From: Natroniella sulfidigena | GTDB taxonomy: Bacteria > Bacillota > Halanaerobiia > Halobacteroidales > Halobacteroidaceae | Direction of reading: 5' to 3' | DNA length: 64,000 nt | Assembly: GCF_023223645.1 (NCBI RefSeq) | Contig: NZ_JALKBY010000001.1 | Coordinates: forward strand, 1-64,000 | In this document: piece by piece, positions 34,375-42,943 of the stretch | Layout of the letters: each line of letters opens with the position of its first letter | Numbering within the stretch: the first letter of the stretch is position 1 | Position numbers and translations under genes: made by a program | Notes under the pieces: model-generated | Seen by the model: the letters and a program-made list of their open reading frames with translations, nothing else | What the model was told of the DNA's origin: nothing | Database searches by the model: none

Positions 34375-34590
34375 TTATTTCTCCTTTCATTTATTGTATA
34401 ATAGTAAATAAGTCATCATAGATTGTTTAGTACTTATAGTTTATTTTATCATAATTAAGCTATATTTATAGATTGAATTTATGGGAAATTATTCTTGGTT
34501 AAATAAAGAAGATATTTTAACTTGATTTTAATCACAGAGATAGTGAGATTTTTCTATTATAATTTAATTATAACAAGGAGGAGATTAGTC

Positions 34591-36192
34591 ATGGATAAAG
34601 TAAAATTAAATACTAAGGATAAAGTTTTATTGCTGGTGATATTGATATTAGGTTTAGCTACTATGATTAATTTTAAAGTGATAGATTTAGAGTTTGCATC
34701 TTTTCTGGAAGGAAATGAAGGTGTTGAGGTAGCTGGATTAAGAAGGATGATTAGGATTATTTTAATAAGTAATTTTTTGATTATAACTGCAGTTATTAGC
34801 TTTATAATTACTAATTTTTTTAAGCAGACTGAGAAGGGATTAGAAAAAATTAAGAGTGGGTTACAGCGATTAGCTAATGGCGATTTAGTGAGTAAAATAG
34901 ATACTGAGCAAGAGAATAGATTTGAAGAGGTATACATAGCATTTAATGATTTACTTGAGCAACAAAGCCTTTTAATCAAGGATGTTTTAGAAGAGACTGA
35001 AAATCTATCATTATATAGTGAGATACAATCTGCAAGTACAGAGGCAGGAGATCAGGCGATAGAGACTACTAATGAATTGATTGAAGGTATGTCGGCTAGT
35101 ATTGAAGAGATTTCTGCTAGTTCAGAAGAGGTGACAAGTTTTGCTGAGGAGTCTACCGCTCAGACTCAGATAGGCAAGGAGAATATGGAAGATAGTGTAG
35201 AGATTATGGAAGAAATTTCAGATAAGGTAGGGAATACGGTAAGTTTAGTTGAAGAGTTGAATAATAATACTGAAGAGATAGGGAGTATTATTGAGTTAAT
35301 TACTAATGTTGCAGATCAAACTAATTTATTGGCTTTGAATGCAGCAATAGAGGCAGCTAGAGCAAGTAATGAAGATGGGAATCAAGGACATGGCTTTACA
35401 GTCGTTGCAGAGGAGATTAGAGAGTTAGCAGAGGAGACGACGAAAGCTACTGTTGAGATTAAGGAGTTGATCGATAACACTAGGAGTAATTCTAAGAAGG
35501 TTATTAAGTCGATTAAAGAGGTGGAAGAGAAGACACTACAGGGCCAACAAATTACTGAAGAAAGTAATCGATTATTCTTCCAGATCGAAGAAGCGACTGA
35601 TGAAACTGCAGTCCAGATTGAACAGATAGCTTATGCTGCTCAAGATTTGGCCCAGCATAGTCAAGGATTAATGGAGACTGCCGATGATATAGGTGATATG
35701 TCAAAAGAGATTAAAGATTCATCACAAGGGCTAGAAGATAAAGTTAAAAAGGTGAAGAAGATACTTGGGCAATTTGATTTAGGAGATCAGGTATTGGCTA
35801 ATGAATGGAGTAGTAAGTATGAGATTGGGATAGAAAAGGTTGATGAGCAGCATCGAGGGATCTTTGAAAAGGCTAATTACTTGCTTGAAGTTTATAAAAA
35901 GCAACAGTCGGGTGAAGAGATTGGTGAGGTATTAGATTTTTTACAAGAATATATTGAGCAACACTTTAATGATGAAGAGGAGATTCAACGTAGTTATGGA
36001 TATCCTGAATATGAAGAACATAAGAAGCTACATGATGCTTTTAAAAGTACGGTTGGAGAAGTTATTACAGAGTATAAGCAGTCAAATAATATTACATCAT
36101 TGATGAAGTTAAATAAGATGGCTATCGGATGGTTGTTAGAACATATTAAAAAAGAGGATCAGAAGTTAGCTCAATATATTAAGAAGAATTAA
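34591..36192 (+). CDS. Methyl-accepting chemotaxis protein with C-terminal hemerythrin domain
   Basis: 533 residues. Two membrane segments close together (about 10-30 and 50-75) enclose only a short loop, so no large external sensor exists. A HAMP-like part and the signalling coiled coil (tip [15 protein letters not shown]) follow. Residues about 405-533 form a bacteriohemerythrin: [49 protein letters not shown] and [13 protein letters not shown] supply the His/Glu/Asp set for a di-iron site that binds O2. Like DcrH of Desulfovibrio, it should sense oxygen from inside. Start ATG 34591 behind AAGGAGGAG. Confidence 0.93.
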   Translation: MDKVKLNTKDKVLLLVILILGLATMINFKVIDLEFASFLEGNEGVEVAGLRRMIRIILISNFLIITAVISFIITNFFKQTEKGLEKIKSGLQRLANGDLVSKIDTEQENRFEEVYIAFNDLLEQQSLLIKDVLEETENLSLYSEIQSASTEAGDQAIETTNELIEGMSASIEEISASSEEVTSFAEESTAQTQIGKENMEDSVEIMEEISDKVGNTVSLVEELNNNTEEIGSIIELITNVADQTNLLALNAAIEAARASNEDGNQGHGFTVVAEEIRELAEETTKATVEIKELIDNTRSNSKKVIKSIKEVEEKTLQGQQITEESNRLFFQIEEATDETAVQIEQIAYAAQDLAQHSQGLMETADDIGDMSKEIKDSSQGLEDKVKKVKKILGQFDLGDQVLANEWSSKYEIGIEKVDEQHRGIFEKANYLLEVYKKQQSGEEIGEVLDFLQEYIEQHFNDEEEIQRSYGYPEYEEHKKLHDAFKSTVGEVITEYKQSNNITSLMKLNKMAIGWLLEHIKKEDQKLAQYIKKN

Positions 36193-36200
36193 TCTTAATT

Positions 36201-36240
36201 CCCGAGCCGATGCCAGATGGTGTTGGCCCGGGTTTTATTA
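36201..36240 (+). terminator. Terminator after the hemerythrin chemoreceptor
   Basis: CCCGAGCC (36201-36208) pairs with GGCCCGGG (36225-36232) with one A-C mismatch, followed by TTTTATTATT. Confidence 0.75.
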
Positions 36241-36314
36241 TTAAAAATTTAATAAATAAAAACAAAATGGAGAAATATAAAAGTAAATAACTTTAGATTG
36301 AGGAGGAGTAATTA

Positions 36315-36875
36315 ATGGTAGCAGCAATTTTACTTGCAATATCTTCTACGCTTGATGATTTAAGTATAGGTTTTTCTATGGGTTTAAAGAAAGGGCGACT
36401 TGCTGTGCGTTCAATCTTTGGAATAGCTACTATTTCAGGATTAACAATGGCTATTGGTCTGTTAATTGGAGAGCAACTTGCTCGATTTTTTCCAGAAAGA
36501 ATCGATATATATATCAGTGTTACTGTTTTTGTTTTGTTTGGTCTATGGTTTCTTTGGGAGGGATATACTGGTGATGACCAAGAAGAGGCTCAAGAAAAAG
36601 TTGAAGAGAACTTAACAGAAAGGCAGTATATGTCGTGGTATGCAATTGTAACTCTGGGGTTGGCTTTAGGGGTAAATTCATTGTTTTTAGGATTTTCTGG
36701 TGGGTTGCAAGATTATCCAGTATTGTTTACTAGTATTGCTACTGGAGCTGCTAGTATGTTTTTTATCTGGTCTGGATCTCGATTAGGAGGGCGATTAACA
36801 GGCTGGATTGGTAATCGGGCTGATTATATAGCAGGAACTATACTACTTTTTATGGCAGTTATGGAAGTAGTTTAG
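36315..36875 (+). CDS. MntP/YtaF-like small membrane protein
   Basis: 186 residues in two three-helix halves with an acidic linker (GDDQEEAQEKVEENL) between. LAISSTLDDLSIGFSMGLKKG and LGLALGVNSLFLGFSGGL resemble the repeated D-[AG]-[FL]-[ST]-[VI]-G elements of MntP (manganese efflux) and YtaF, the family of the gene at 52656. The second half has Asn instead of the usual Asp. Transport of manganese is possible but not shown. ATG 36315 with GAGGAGG upstream. No partner gene is evident. Confidence 0.6.
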   Translation: MVAAILLAISSTLDDLSIGFSMGLKKGRLAVRSIFGIATISGLTMAIGLLIGEQLARFFPERIDIYISVTVFVLFGLWFLWEGYTGDDQEEAQEKVEENLTERQYMSWYAIVTLGLALGVNSLFLGFSGGLQDYPVLFTSIATGAASMFFIWSGSRLGGRLTGWIGNRADYIAGTILLFMAVMEVV

Positions 36876-37232
36876 ATGATAAAAAGTACTAGTATTTTTA
36901 TTGCCTCTTATTTGTAGAATATACTGTAGGAGGTGATTTTAAATGAAGGAAGAGGAGAATGAAAAAGTAGAGGGAAGCATTGATAATCTTGGTCTTAGAG
37001 GGACAAATGAGTATAGTGTAGAAGCAAGAAGAGAAGCTTTATTTCAAGTAGATACTGATCTAGAAAAGCCGAAAAACTTCAAGGAGGATATTGCAAGAAT
37101 AATTGGAGAATATAATGGTTAGGTGTCTATACTGTTTTTTATGGTATGGAATTGGCTTAAATATAATGATAAAAGTTTTAGTATTTTTAGTACACCTTAT
37201 TTGTAAGATATATTATAGGAGGTGTTTTAATG
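36876..37232 (+). repeat. Duplicated 5' regions of two small genes
   Basis: The 70 bases before ATG 36943 and before ATG 37230 are clear relatives: both contain TGATAAAA, TAGTATTTTTA, CTTATTTGTA, a (G)ATATA(C/T)T block and TAGGAGGTG in the same order and nearly the same spacing. The AATATA/ATATAT block about 18 bases after GTATT could be a sporulation-type (sigma G-like) promoter, but this is conjecture. Confidence 0.6.
36943..37122 (+). CDS. Small acidic protein of unknown function
   Basis: 59 residues from ATG 36943 behind TAGGAGGTG: MKEEENEKVEGSIDNLGLRG, then SVEARREALFQVDTDLEKPK and a tail KEDIARIIGEYNG. Soluble and charged, no Cys. Not recognised. Its upstream region is duplicated before the next gene, and both proteins begin MKE(E/D) with an acidic N-terminus, so the two are probably expressed under the same control. 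Confidence 0.65.
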   Translation: MKEEENEKVEGSIDNLGLRGTNEYSVEARREALFQVDTDLEKPKNFKEDIARIIGEYNG

Positions 37233-37565
37233 AAAGAAGATAAGGATAAGAATGAGAGAAATATGAGCTTTCCCGAAGATGATGTAGCAGAAGAAATTAT
37301 TGCTAACCTTGATCCTAGAAATACAAGGGAAGGAAATATAAAAGCAGGCAGAATTGATATGCCTCAGGTAGAGGTAGAGGAAGGACAACAAAGTGAGTTT
37401 AAAGATAGTGTAGCACAAATAAGTGGGAAGTTTAGTGATCAAGTGCTGATGGGCTCTCCAGCTAGTGAAGCAGCTGAAGAAAATAATATCAATATAGGTC
37501 GAACTGGCTTAGAGGAGATCATTGCAGCTTCTGACAAGAAGCTAGAAGAGAAGATGAATGACTAA
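37230..37565 (+). CDS. Acidic protein of unknown function
   Basis: 111 residues, soluble, strongly acidic, no Cys or Trp. Segments: MKEDKDKNERNMSFPEDDVA, IIANLDPRNTREGNIKAGRI, then FKDSVAQISGKFSDQVLMGS and a C-terminal helix IIAASDKKLEEKMND. I do not recognise the family; the composition and possible sporulation-type promoter would fit a minor spore protein, but there is no direct mark. ATG 37230 behind TAGGAGGTG. A bidirectional terminator follows. Confidence 0.7.
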   Translation: MKEDKDKNERNMSFPEDDVAEEIIANLDPRNTREGNIKAGRIDMPQVEVEEGQQSEFKDSVAQISGKFSDQVLMGSPASEAAEENNINIGRTGLEEIIAASDKKLEEKMND

Positions 37566-37592
37566 TAATAAAGTAAAGTGGCTTTAGATATT

Positions 37593-37627
37593 AATCTAAG
37601 TGGGCCAACAGCTCACTTAGATTTTTT
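37593..37627. terminator. Bidirectional terminator
   Basis: AATCTAAGTGGGC (37593-37605) pairs with GCTCACTTAGATT (37611-37623), loop CAACA, T-run on the plus side. It separates the small acidic gene from the convergent mnmH. Confidence 0.85.
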
Positions 37628-38693
37628 AATTCAGCTCTAGCTCAGTGGTAAAGTTAATCAATTGGTTAGTTATATTCTCTAAGTTGTCATCTTCAATTAT
37701 CAAGGAGAAGTCATTGATTTGCTCCTGGGAATACTTATAGAGAGGATCATAATATTTTCTGAGCAGAATCTTAACTACTTCCTCCAGCTCTCCTCTCTGG
37801 CAATGGTTGATCAGCTTCTGATAGCCTTTTTTGCCTATCTTCTTGATCAGATGTTTTTTGACTACTGAAATAGACTCTAAAGTTCGGTCTATGAAAGCTG
37901 TTTTTTCTTCAGTGTAACTGGCTGAATATTCAGTAAGGATCTGCTCGACTCTACTCTCTAATGAGCACTTAACTAAAATATGGATACCATTTTCCATTGA
38001 TTCTAATAAGAAGTCTGGTAAGACGGAAATACCAATCCTCCTACTTTCAGATTCAATAGCGATTAGAGGTGCTTCGCTTAATTTTTCTAATTCTTCCCAA
38101 AGTAATGAGTCAAATTGCTTTTGATTGGTAGGTTGTCCTAATCCAATACTGCCAAAGGCTGAACCACGATGGTTAGCTAACTTTTCTAGATCAATGATAG
38201 GGAGTCCACTATCCTGTAAGCGATAGAGAAGCTCAGTCTTACCGACTCCTGTGAAGCCATGAATCACTAATAATTTACTAGTTAGTTTGTAATTTTCTAA
38301 TTGGTCTAGAATGAATCGACGATAAGATTTATAGCCCCCCTTTAATTTATAAACGCTAAGCCCTATTAGTTCACAAAAAAGAGAGATGCTTTCACTCCTT
38401 AAGCCACCCCTAGCACAAAAGATGATAGTATTTTCATATTCTTCGGTTAATGGTTTAATCTTCTTTAACAGTTTAGGTATTTTAGGTGCCACCAACTCCA
38501 CTGCCAGCATTTTAGCTTGAGCAGGGCTTTTTTGGGTGTAGATATTTCCGATGTTGGCCCGTTCTTGATTATTAAAGATAGGAATGTTGACTGCTCCAGG
38601 AATGGTTGCTTCCTTAAATTCATCAGGTGTTCTAACATCAATAAAGCCTATTGATTCTTGTTCTAATACTTCTTGGTAGGTTATTAATTCCAT
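37626..38693 (-). CDS. mnmH: tRNA 2-selenouridine synthase (SelU/YbbB)
   Basis: 355 residues. MnmH replaces sulfur by selenium in 5-substituted 2-thiouridine at the wobble base of certain tRNAs, with selenophosphate as donor, via a geranylated intermediate. The N-terminal rhodanese domain has DVRTPDEF and the catalytic Cys in FCARGGLRSES (Cys 93). A P-loop domain follows with HGFTGVGKTELL (about 145) and LANHRGSAFGSIG. The selenophosphate synthase gene selD is expected elsewhere in the genome. ATG at 38693 (minus strand). Not in an operon with other genes. Confidence 0.95.
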   Translation of the reverse strand: MELITYQEVLEQESIGFIDVRTPDEFKEATIPGAVNIPIFNNQERANIGNIYTQKSPAQAKMLAVELVAPKIPKLLKKIKPLTEEYENTIIFCARGGLRSESISLFCELIGLSVYKLKGGYKSYRRFILDQLENYKLTSKLLVIHGFTGVGKTELLYRLQDSGLPIIDLEKLANHRGSAFGSIGLGQPTNQKQFDSLLWEELEKLSEAPLIAIESESRRIGISVLPDFLLESMENGIHILVKCSLESRVEQILTEYSASYTEEKTAFIDRTLESISVVKKHLIKKIGKKGYQKLINHCQRGELEEVVKILLRKYYDPLYKYSQEQINDFSLIIEDDNLENITNQLINFTTELELN

Positions 38694-38723
38694 AATTTTA
38701 TTCTCCTATATTCATTTTTATTG

Positions 38724-38815
38724 TTTAGGAAATTATGATTTTTAAAGATTGCGGATGACTTTTATTTTTAAGGTTTTTAATGGTTTACTTAAGCTTAGCC
38801 TTAGGCTATAACCAA
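38724..38815 (+). repeat. Dispersed 115-bp repeat, copy 3 (partial)
   Basis: TTTAGGAAATTATGATTTTT, AAAGATTGCGGATGACTTTT, then GGTTTACTTAAGCTTAGCCT. It matches the first 90 bases of the copies at 15507 and 26723, without the closing GTTGCC hairpin. It lies in the 378-base non-coding space between mnmH and the purC-like gene. Confidence 0.65.
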
Positions 38816-39071
38816 AGGTGATTTTATTCTTGGATATACTATCTTATTGTACCGTTTTCATCAAAAAATATTTAATTCCTGCTTTAGCAGACTTAGTTTT
38901 TATAGAAATAAGAAGATAAAATGGGATACTGTAGAGATAAAGGATGAACTTAGTCTCTTTATATGGTATAATAAAAAACAAATTTATTTTTGAAATGGTA
39001 GAGTTGAGAGGTCATCATATTAGTAGTAGCGATGATTTAGTATATAATATTAAAATTAAGGGGTGGTATTA

Positions 39072-39758
39072 ATGGATTTAGTTTACACAGGGAAGACGAA
39101 GGATGTATATGCTTTAGAGGATGGAAACTATTTGTTGAAATTTAAAGATGATGTAACAGGTGAGGATGGTGTCTTTGATCCTGGAGCAAATGAGGTTGGA
39201 TTGACAATAGAAGGAGCAGGTAAAGCAGGATTGAGATTGACAAAGTTATTCTTTGAAAGATTAAAAGAAGAAGGAATACCTACTCATTATATTGATGCAG
39301 ATATTGAGAAGGCAACTATGACTGTAATGCCTGCAGAGGTATTTGGAGAAGGGATTGAAGTAATCTGTCGCCATAGAGCAGTGGGGAGTTTTTATAGGCG
39401 GTATGGTATGTATGTTGAAGAAGGACAACCTTTAGACTCTTTTGTGGAGATTACTCTTAAGGATGATGAGCGTAAAGATCCACCGATAACTAAGGATGCT
39501 TTAGATATGTTGGGAATATTAACTGCTGATGAATATGAAACAGTAAAGGAATTAACACAAAAGATTGCAGATGTAGTCAAAGATGAACTTAGTAAAAAAG
39601 GACTTGAACTTTATGATATCAAGTTTGAGTTTGGTAGAGTAGGAGATTCTGGAGAGATTGTATTGATAGATGAAATATCAGGAGGAAATATGAGAGCTTT
39701 CAAGGATGGAGAATACATTGAGCCATTACGTTTAGAAAAGTTAATGTTGGAGGAATAA
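39072..39758 (+). CDS. SAICAR synthase-like protein (divergent PurC)
   Basis: 228 residues, the usual PurC size. PurC makes SAICAR from CAIR, aspartate and ATP in purine synthesis. [68 protein letters not shown] and YDIKFEFGR are clear family segments. The C-terminal motif that normally reads DEISPDTCR-x-WD here reads [19 protein letters not shown], and the early GK(A/G)K nucleotide loop is GKTKD. The gene stands alone, not in a pur operon. It is either the housekeeping PurC of a divergent branch or a paralogue with another substrate. ATG 39072 follows AAGGGGTGG. Confidence 0.7.
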   Translation: MDLVYTGKTKDVYALEDGNYLLKFKDDVTGEDGVFDPGANEVGLTIEGAGKAGLRLTKLFFERLKEEGIPTHYIDADIEKATMTVMPAEVFGEGIEVICRHRAVGSFYRRYGMYVEEGQPLDSFVEITLKDDERKDPPITKDALDMLGILTADEYETVKELTQKIADVVKDELSKKGLELYDIKFEFGRVGDSGEIVLIDEISGGNMRAFKDGEYIEPLRLEKLMLEE

Positions 39759-39830
39759 TCTAGAGGAATATAATGAATTTGGATAGAAAGTATGATCAAG
39801 TAACCAATTTAGAAAAATAGTAGATCAACT

Positions 39831-39861
39831 AGCCAACAAGTTTAAACTTGTTGGCTTTTTT
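39831..39861 (+). terminator. Terminator after the purC-like gene
   Basis: AGCCAACAAG (39831-39840) pairs with CTTGTTGGCT (39847-39856), loop TTTAAA, T-run. Confidence 0.88.
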
Positions 39862-39879
39862 AAGCTGAAAGGAGTAGTT

Positions 39880-40524
39880 ATGGCTGAAAAAGTTATTTTA
39901 GTTCATGGTTATAATAAAGATCAAAGCGATATGTTGTCATTGAAGAATAATTTAGAAAAAGAAGGTTATCAGGGTTTCTTAGTTGATTTGCCTTTAAGAT
40001 TTGAAGAGATTAGGGATGCCACTGAAGTCTTTGCTACAGAAGTTAAAAAGATTATTGATAGTTTAGAAGAAGGAGAACGAATTAACTTTGTTGGTCATAG
40101 CACTGGGGGATTAGTAATTAGACACTACTTGGCTAAAAGTAAGCTAAACTTTAATTTAGGTAGGGTTGTATTAATTGCTACTCCAAATCAAGGGAGTGAT
40201 TTAGCAGAAATCGCTTCAACAATAAAGCCATTTACAGATGTTTTTAAAACTTTAGATTCATTACAATCTAAGAAGGTAAAAGAGTTAAATTTGTCTTCTG
40301 CTAAAGAGGTTGAGATAGGAGCTATTGCAGGAAATAAGAATAATCTTTTACTTGGTCAATTATTAGAAGGTGCAAATGATGGGCGGGTGAGGGTTGATTC
40401 TGTTAAGTATAATGGATTGAGTGACTTTGTAGTTTTACCCTATGATCATAAGGAAATCCATCATAAGTCAAAAACGGCAAAATTGGTTGATTATTTTTTA
40501 AGAATTGGTGAATTCCAAGAATAG
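39880..40524 (+). CDS. Alpha/beta hydrolase, lipase-like
   Basis: 214 residues. The strand KVILVHGYNKDQSDM with the oxyanion HG, the nucleophile elbow NFVGHSTGGLVIRHYL (Ser about residue 84) and a C-terminal His in YDHKEIHHK fit a triacylglycerol-lipase/esterase fold; IATPNQGSDLAE is typical for PGAP1/lipase-like members. No signal peptide, so it is cytoplasmic. The substrate is unknown. ATG 39880 behind AAAGGAG. Confidence 0.85.
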   Translation: MAEKVILVHGYNKDQSDMLSLKNNLEKEGYQGFLVDLPLRFEEIRDATEVFATEVKKIIDSLEEGERINFVGHSTGGLVIRHYLAKSKLNFNLGRVVLIATPNQGSDLAEIASTIKPFTDVFKTLDSLQSKKVKELNLSSAKEVEIGAIAGNKNNLLLGQLLEGANDGRVRVDSVKYNGLSDFVVLPYDHKEIHHKSKTAKLVDYFLRIGEFQE

Positions 40525-40706
40525 AGAGAAGATAAAAAAGATTAATTTAATAGGTTATTACTAATAAAATCCATCAGCAGAGTAGTTGGTAGATTTTTAT
40601 GATTGTAGTACAATTTATTGTAAAAAGATGGTATTGATTTAAATCTAACCTCAGAGCAATAATTAAATAGTAAATGTCAGGATTTCGGCAGGGTTTATGT
40701 ATAAAA

Positions 40707-40733
40707 ACAAAAAAACTTACCTTAGCGGTAAGT
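40707..40733 (-). terminator. Terminator of the tRNA-Leu gene
   Basis: On the minus strand ACTTACC-GCTAA-GGTAAGT followed by seven Ts, 24 bases after the tRNA 3' end. Confidence 0.85.
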
Positions 40734-40756
40734 GCTGTAATCTCTATTAAGTTAAA

Positions 40757-40844
40757 TGGTGCCGAAGGTGGGAGTCGAACCCACACGATCGCAAGGATCA
40801 CTGGATTTTGAATCCAGCGCGTCTGCCAATTCCGCCACTTCGGC
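40757..40844 (-). tRNA. tRNA-Leu (anticodon CAA)
   Basis: Read on the minus strand: acceptor stem GCCGAAG (40844-40838) pairs with CTTCGGC, discriminator A, CCA encoded. Anticodon arm CTGGA-TTCAAAA-TCCAG gives anticodon CAA (Leu, codon UUG). A long variable arm (TGATCCTTGCGATCG region) marks a class II tRNA, and the T arm GTGGG-TTCGACT-CCCAC is standard. Eighty-eight bases. A terminator follows on the same strand. Confidence 0.96.
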
Positions 40845-41119
40845 TCTTTCCTGTTCAACAATTAATATAATAACATATAGGTTTTTGAATTGCAAGGATA
40901 AATTTAATTTAATTTTGGTTTGTTCGAAATTAATATTTTAAGTTAGATGAGGTTGTTTTCAAAAAGTTATAACAGCAAGATGTTTAATTGGAAAGTTATT
41001 AGTTTTTTATGAATTAATTAGATGGAATGTAGGAAAACTAGAATTAAGGAGTAGAGAAAGAGTTAGTATTTACTAATGCTCTTATAGTTTAGTTAAGAGC
41101 ATTTATTGGAGGTGAGGAT

Positions 41120-41707
41120 ATAAATAATAATTTAGAGACTGATTTTATTAGATATACTTTAAAGAGTATTGGAGCTACAATAATTGGGGCCAAACCTGCT
41201 GAATTAAAGAATATAAAGGTAGATAAAGGTAATTATGAGCTGTGGAAAAAGTGTAAAAATGAAGTCTTAAGTTATTATGATCAAATAAGAGTTATAGAAT
41301 TAGATAAAGAGTTTACTCGGAGGAGAACTTTGTTTTATCACCAAACTGCTTTAGATAGACAGTTAGATAATGTTAAGGTACTTAATTTTTTGAAGCAATT
41401 AGGTTACCCTGAAGAATATAAATTTAAATCATATCTTGATTTGTTAGTTACTAAGTTGAAAAATTATGATTTAGGTAGTGGAGGCTTTCCACATGAGATT
41501 GGCATCTTTCTTGGTTATCCACTTAAGGATGTTTTAGGTTTTATGGGTTATAGTGACTTGGAATATACTTGTAGAGAAGAATGGAAAGTATATGGTGATA
41601 AGGCTATTTCGGCATTACAGAAGAATAGATTTGATTTAGCTAGAGATTATTTTAGCAGGAAGTTGGAGCAGGTTCAAAATATCAAACAAGTTCATAAGGT
41701 TATATGA
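41120..41707 (+). CDS. DUF3793 protein with apparent ATA start codon
   Basis: 195 residues in the proposed frame. DUF3793 marks: FIRYTLKSIGATIIGAKPAE near the start, RRRTLFYHQTALDRQL, FLKQLGYPEEY, and the strongly conserved FPHEIGIFLGYPLKDVLGFM followed by CREEWKVYGD. Function is unknown; the family is widespread in anaerobic Firmicutes. The frame is open back to a TAG at 41090, but no ATG, GTG or TTG occurs before 41330, which would cut off the conserved N-terminus. The site GGAGGTGAGG (41108-41117) is followed by ATA AAT AAT at 41120, at the same spacing as GGAGGTGAGAATATG of the gene at 23524. So ATA is probably the start, or the start codon has mutated. Confidence 0.75.
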   Translation: MNNNLETDFIRYTLKSIGATIIGAKPAELKNIKVDKGNYELWKKCKNEVLSYYDQIRVIELDKEFTRRRTLFYHQTALDRQLDNVKVLNFLKQLGYPEEYKFKSYLDLLVTKLKNYDLGSGGFPHEIGIFLGYPLKDVLGFMGYSDLEYTCREEWKVYGDKAISALQKNRFDLARDYFSRKLEQVQNIKQVHKVI

Positions 41708-41740
41708 AAAACAGCTAAGGCATCTGCCTTAGCTGTTAAT
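41708..41740. terminator. Bidirectional terminator
   Basis: AACAGCTAAGGCA (41710-41722) pairs with TGCCTTAGCTGTT (41725-41737). A-run before and T-rich after; it serves the DUF3793 gene and the convergent SLH gene. Confidence 0.85.
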
Positions 41741-41743
41741 AAG

Positions 41744-42943
41744 TTAGGATAATAAAGAGCTACTAGTTAAAATCTGTGTAACTGCAGAGTTAATAGCATC
41801 TTGTCTAGCTAAATCCTGTGCTTTATCCCAATCTTGCTCAATAGCTGCTTCAATTAAAGCAGTTGAGATATTGGTACTGATAGAGATGGATTCTATTAAA
41901 CGCTCTCTACTTAAATCTTCTAATTGATCCCAATCAGTATTCAATAAAGCAGTTACCTCTTCGGTTGATAGCCCTTCTTCAAGTAAATTGTTAGTTACCT
42001 CTTGTCGTAATCGTGGTGTAACACTTTGCCAGTCTCCATCAGCAATCGAGATTAATTCATCAGGACTGAAGAAGTCACCAGTTAACTCGCTTGCTTGACT
42101 AGCTAAATCTTCTTGGGTAATTAAGCCATAAGCTTTAACATAGGTAGCTCTATTTCTATTTTGATCAAAGAGTAAATATACTTGATCAGATTTTAGCATT
42201 TCATCTAAGTCGACCATTCGATTATTTCTGCCAATTAAACTGTCTTGATCAACATCAACTGTTTCAGTTCCTTGTTCTGAATTGACTCTGATTTTGCCTG
42301 AGATAGGATATGTCTCCACAATATCTCCTGTAATTACTTCAAAGTTCATTAATTCGGTCAATAACTTTGCACTTTCTGCTCGAGTGACATGATTGTCTGC
42401 TCTAAAAGTTCCATCAGGATAACCCTCGATCATTCCAATTTCAGAAGATAGGTTGATCAGTTCTTTGGCCCAGTATTCATCAGAAAGGTCTGAATAATAA
42501 TCACCTTCAACTTTAATACTGTTCTCCTCTTGGTCAAGTCCTAGACTTCGACTGAGCATTGCAATAATTTCTGCTCTAGTAATTGGATTTTGTGGTTTAA
42601 AAGTTTCATCAGGATAACCAGTAATAATTTCTTCTTGAACTAAAGCTGAAATATAACCTTTAGCAGAATGATCACTGATATCAGTTAATTCTGAAACGAT
42701 AGCTGGTTCTAAATCCATCGCTCTAGCTAAAGAATAAGCAAACTCACCTCGAGTAATTGCTTGGTTTGGTTCAAAATTTCCATTATTATAAACATACATA
42801 ATCTCTTGATCAAGCAATGAACTAATATAATTTAGTCCCCAGTGATCATTAGATACATCTTGCGGTTGAAAAGCCATGACAGGTAAACTAAAACTGACTA
42901 CTAGAATTAATGTTAGAATTGATAGTATAATTTTTTTCGGCAT
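41744..42943 (-). CDS. Secreted protein with three SLH domains
   Basis: 399 residues. Signal peptide LSILTLILVVSFSLPVMAFQ. Three S-layer homology domains: DVSNDHWGLNYISSLLDQEI/FEPNQAITRGEFAYSLARAM; AKGYISALVQEEIITGYPDE/FKPQNPITRAEIIAMLSRS; and DEYWAKELINLSSEIGMIEG/FRADNHVTRAESAKLLTEL. TRAE-type motifs bind pyruvylated cell-wall polymer. After residue 210 a small beta-rich part and a helical, Asp/Glu-rich region with two related repeats (DTDWDQLEDLSRERLIESI; EQDWDKAQDLARQDAINSA) follow. No long outer-membrane barrel of the OmpM type is visible. Role: surface-layer or envelope attachment. Confidence 0.9.
   Translation of the reverse strand: MPKKIILSILTLILVVSFSLPVMAFQPQDVSNDHWGLNYISSLLDQEIMYVYNNGNFEPNQAITRGEFAYSLARAMDLEPAIVSELTDISDHSAKGYISALVQEEIITGYPDETFKPQNPITRAEIIAMLSRSLGLDQEENSIKVEGDYYSDLSDEYWAKELINLSSEIGMIEGYPDGTFRADNHVTRAESAKLLTELMNFEVITGDIVETYPISGKIRVNSEQGTETVDVDQDSLIGRNNRMVDLDEMLKSDQVYLLFDQNRNRATYVKAYGLITQEDLASQASELTGDFFSPDELISIADGDWQSVTPRLRQEVTNNLLEEGLSTEEVTALLNTDWDQLEDLSRERLIESISISTNISTALIEAAIEQDWDKAQDLARQDAINSAVTQILTSSSLLS

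Noticed and set aside
34557-34979. 140-residue minus-strand frame opposite the hemerythrin chemoreceptor
   Set aside because: Antisense to a clear chemoreceptor start and membrane region; hydrophobic residues come from the complementary AT-rich codons.
40574-40861. 95-residue minus-strand frame reading WRNWQTRWIQNP
   Set aside because: It is the well-known false translation of a tRNA gene; the tRNA-Leu at 40757-40844 explains it.
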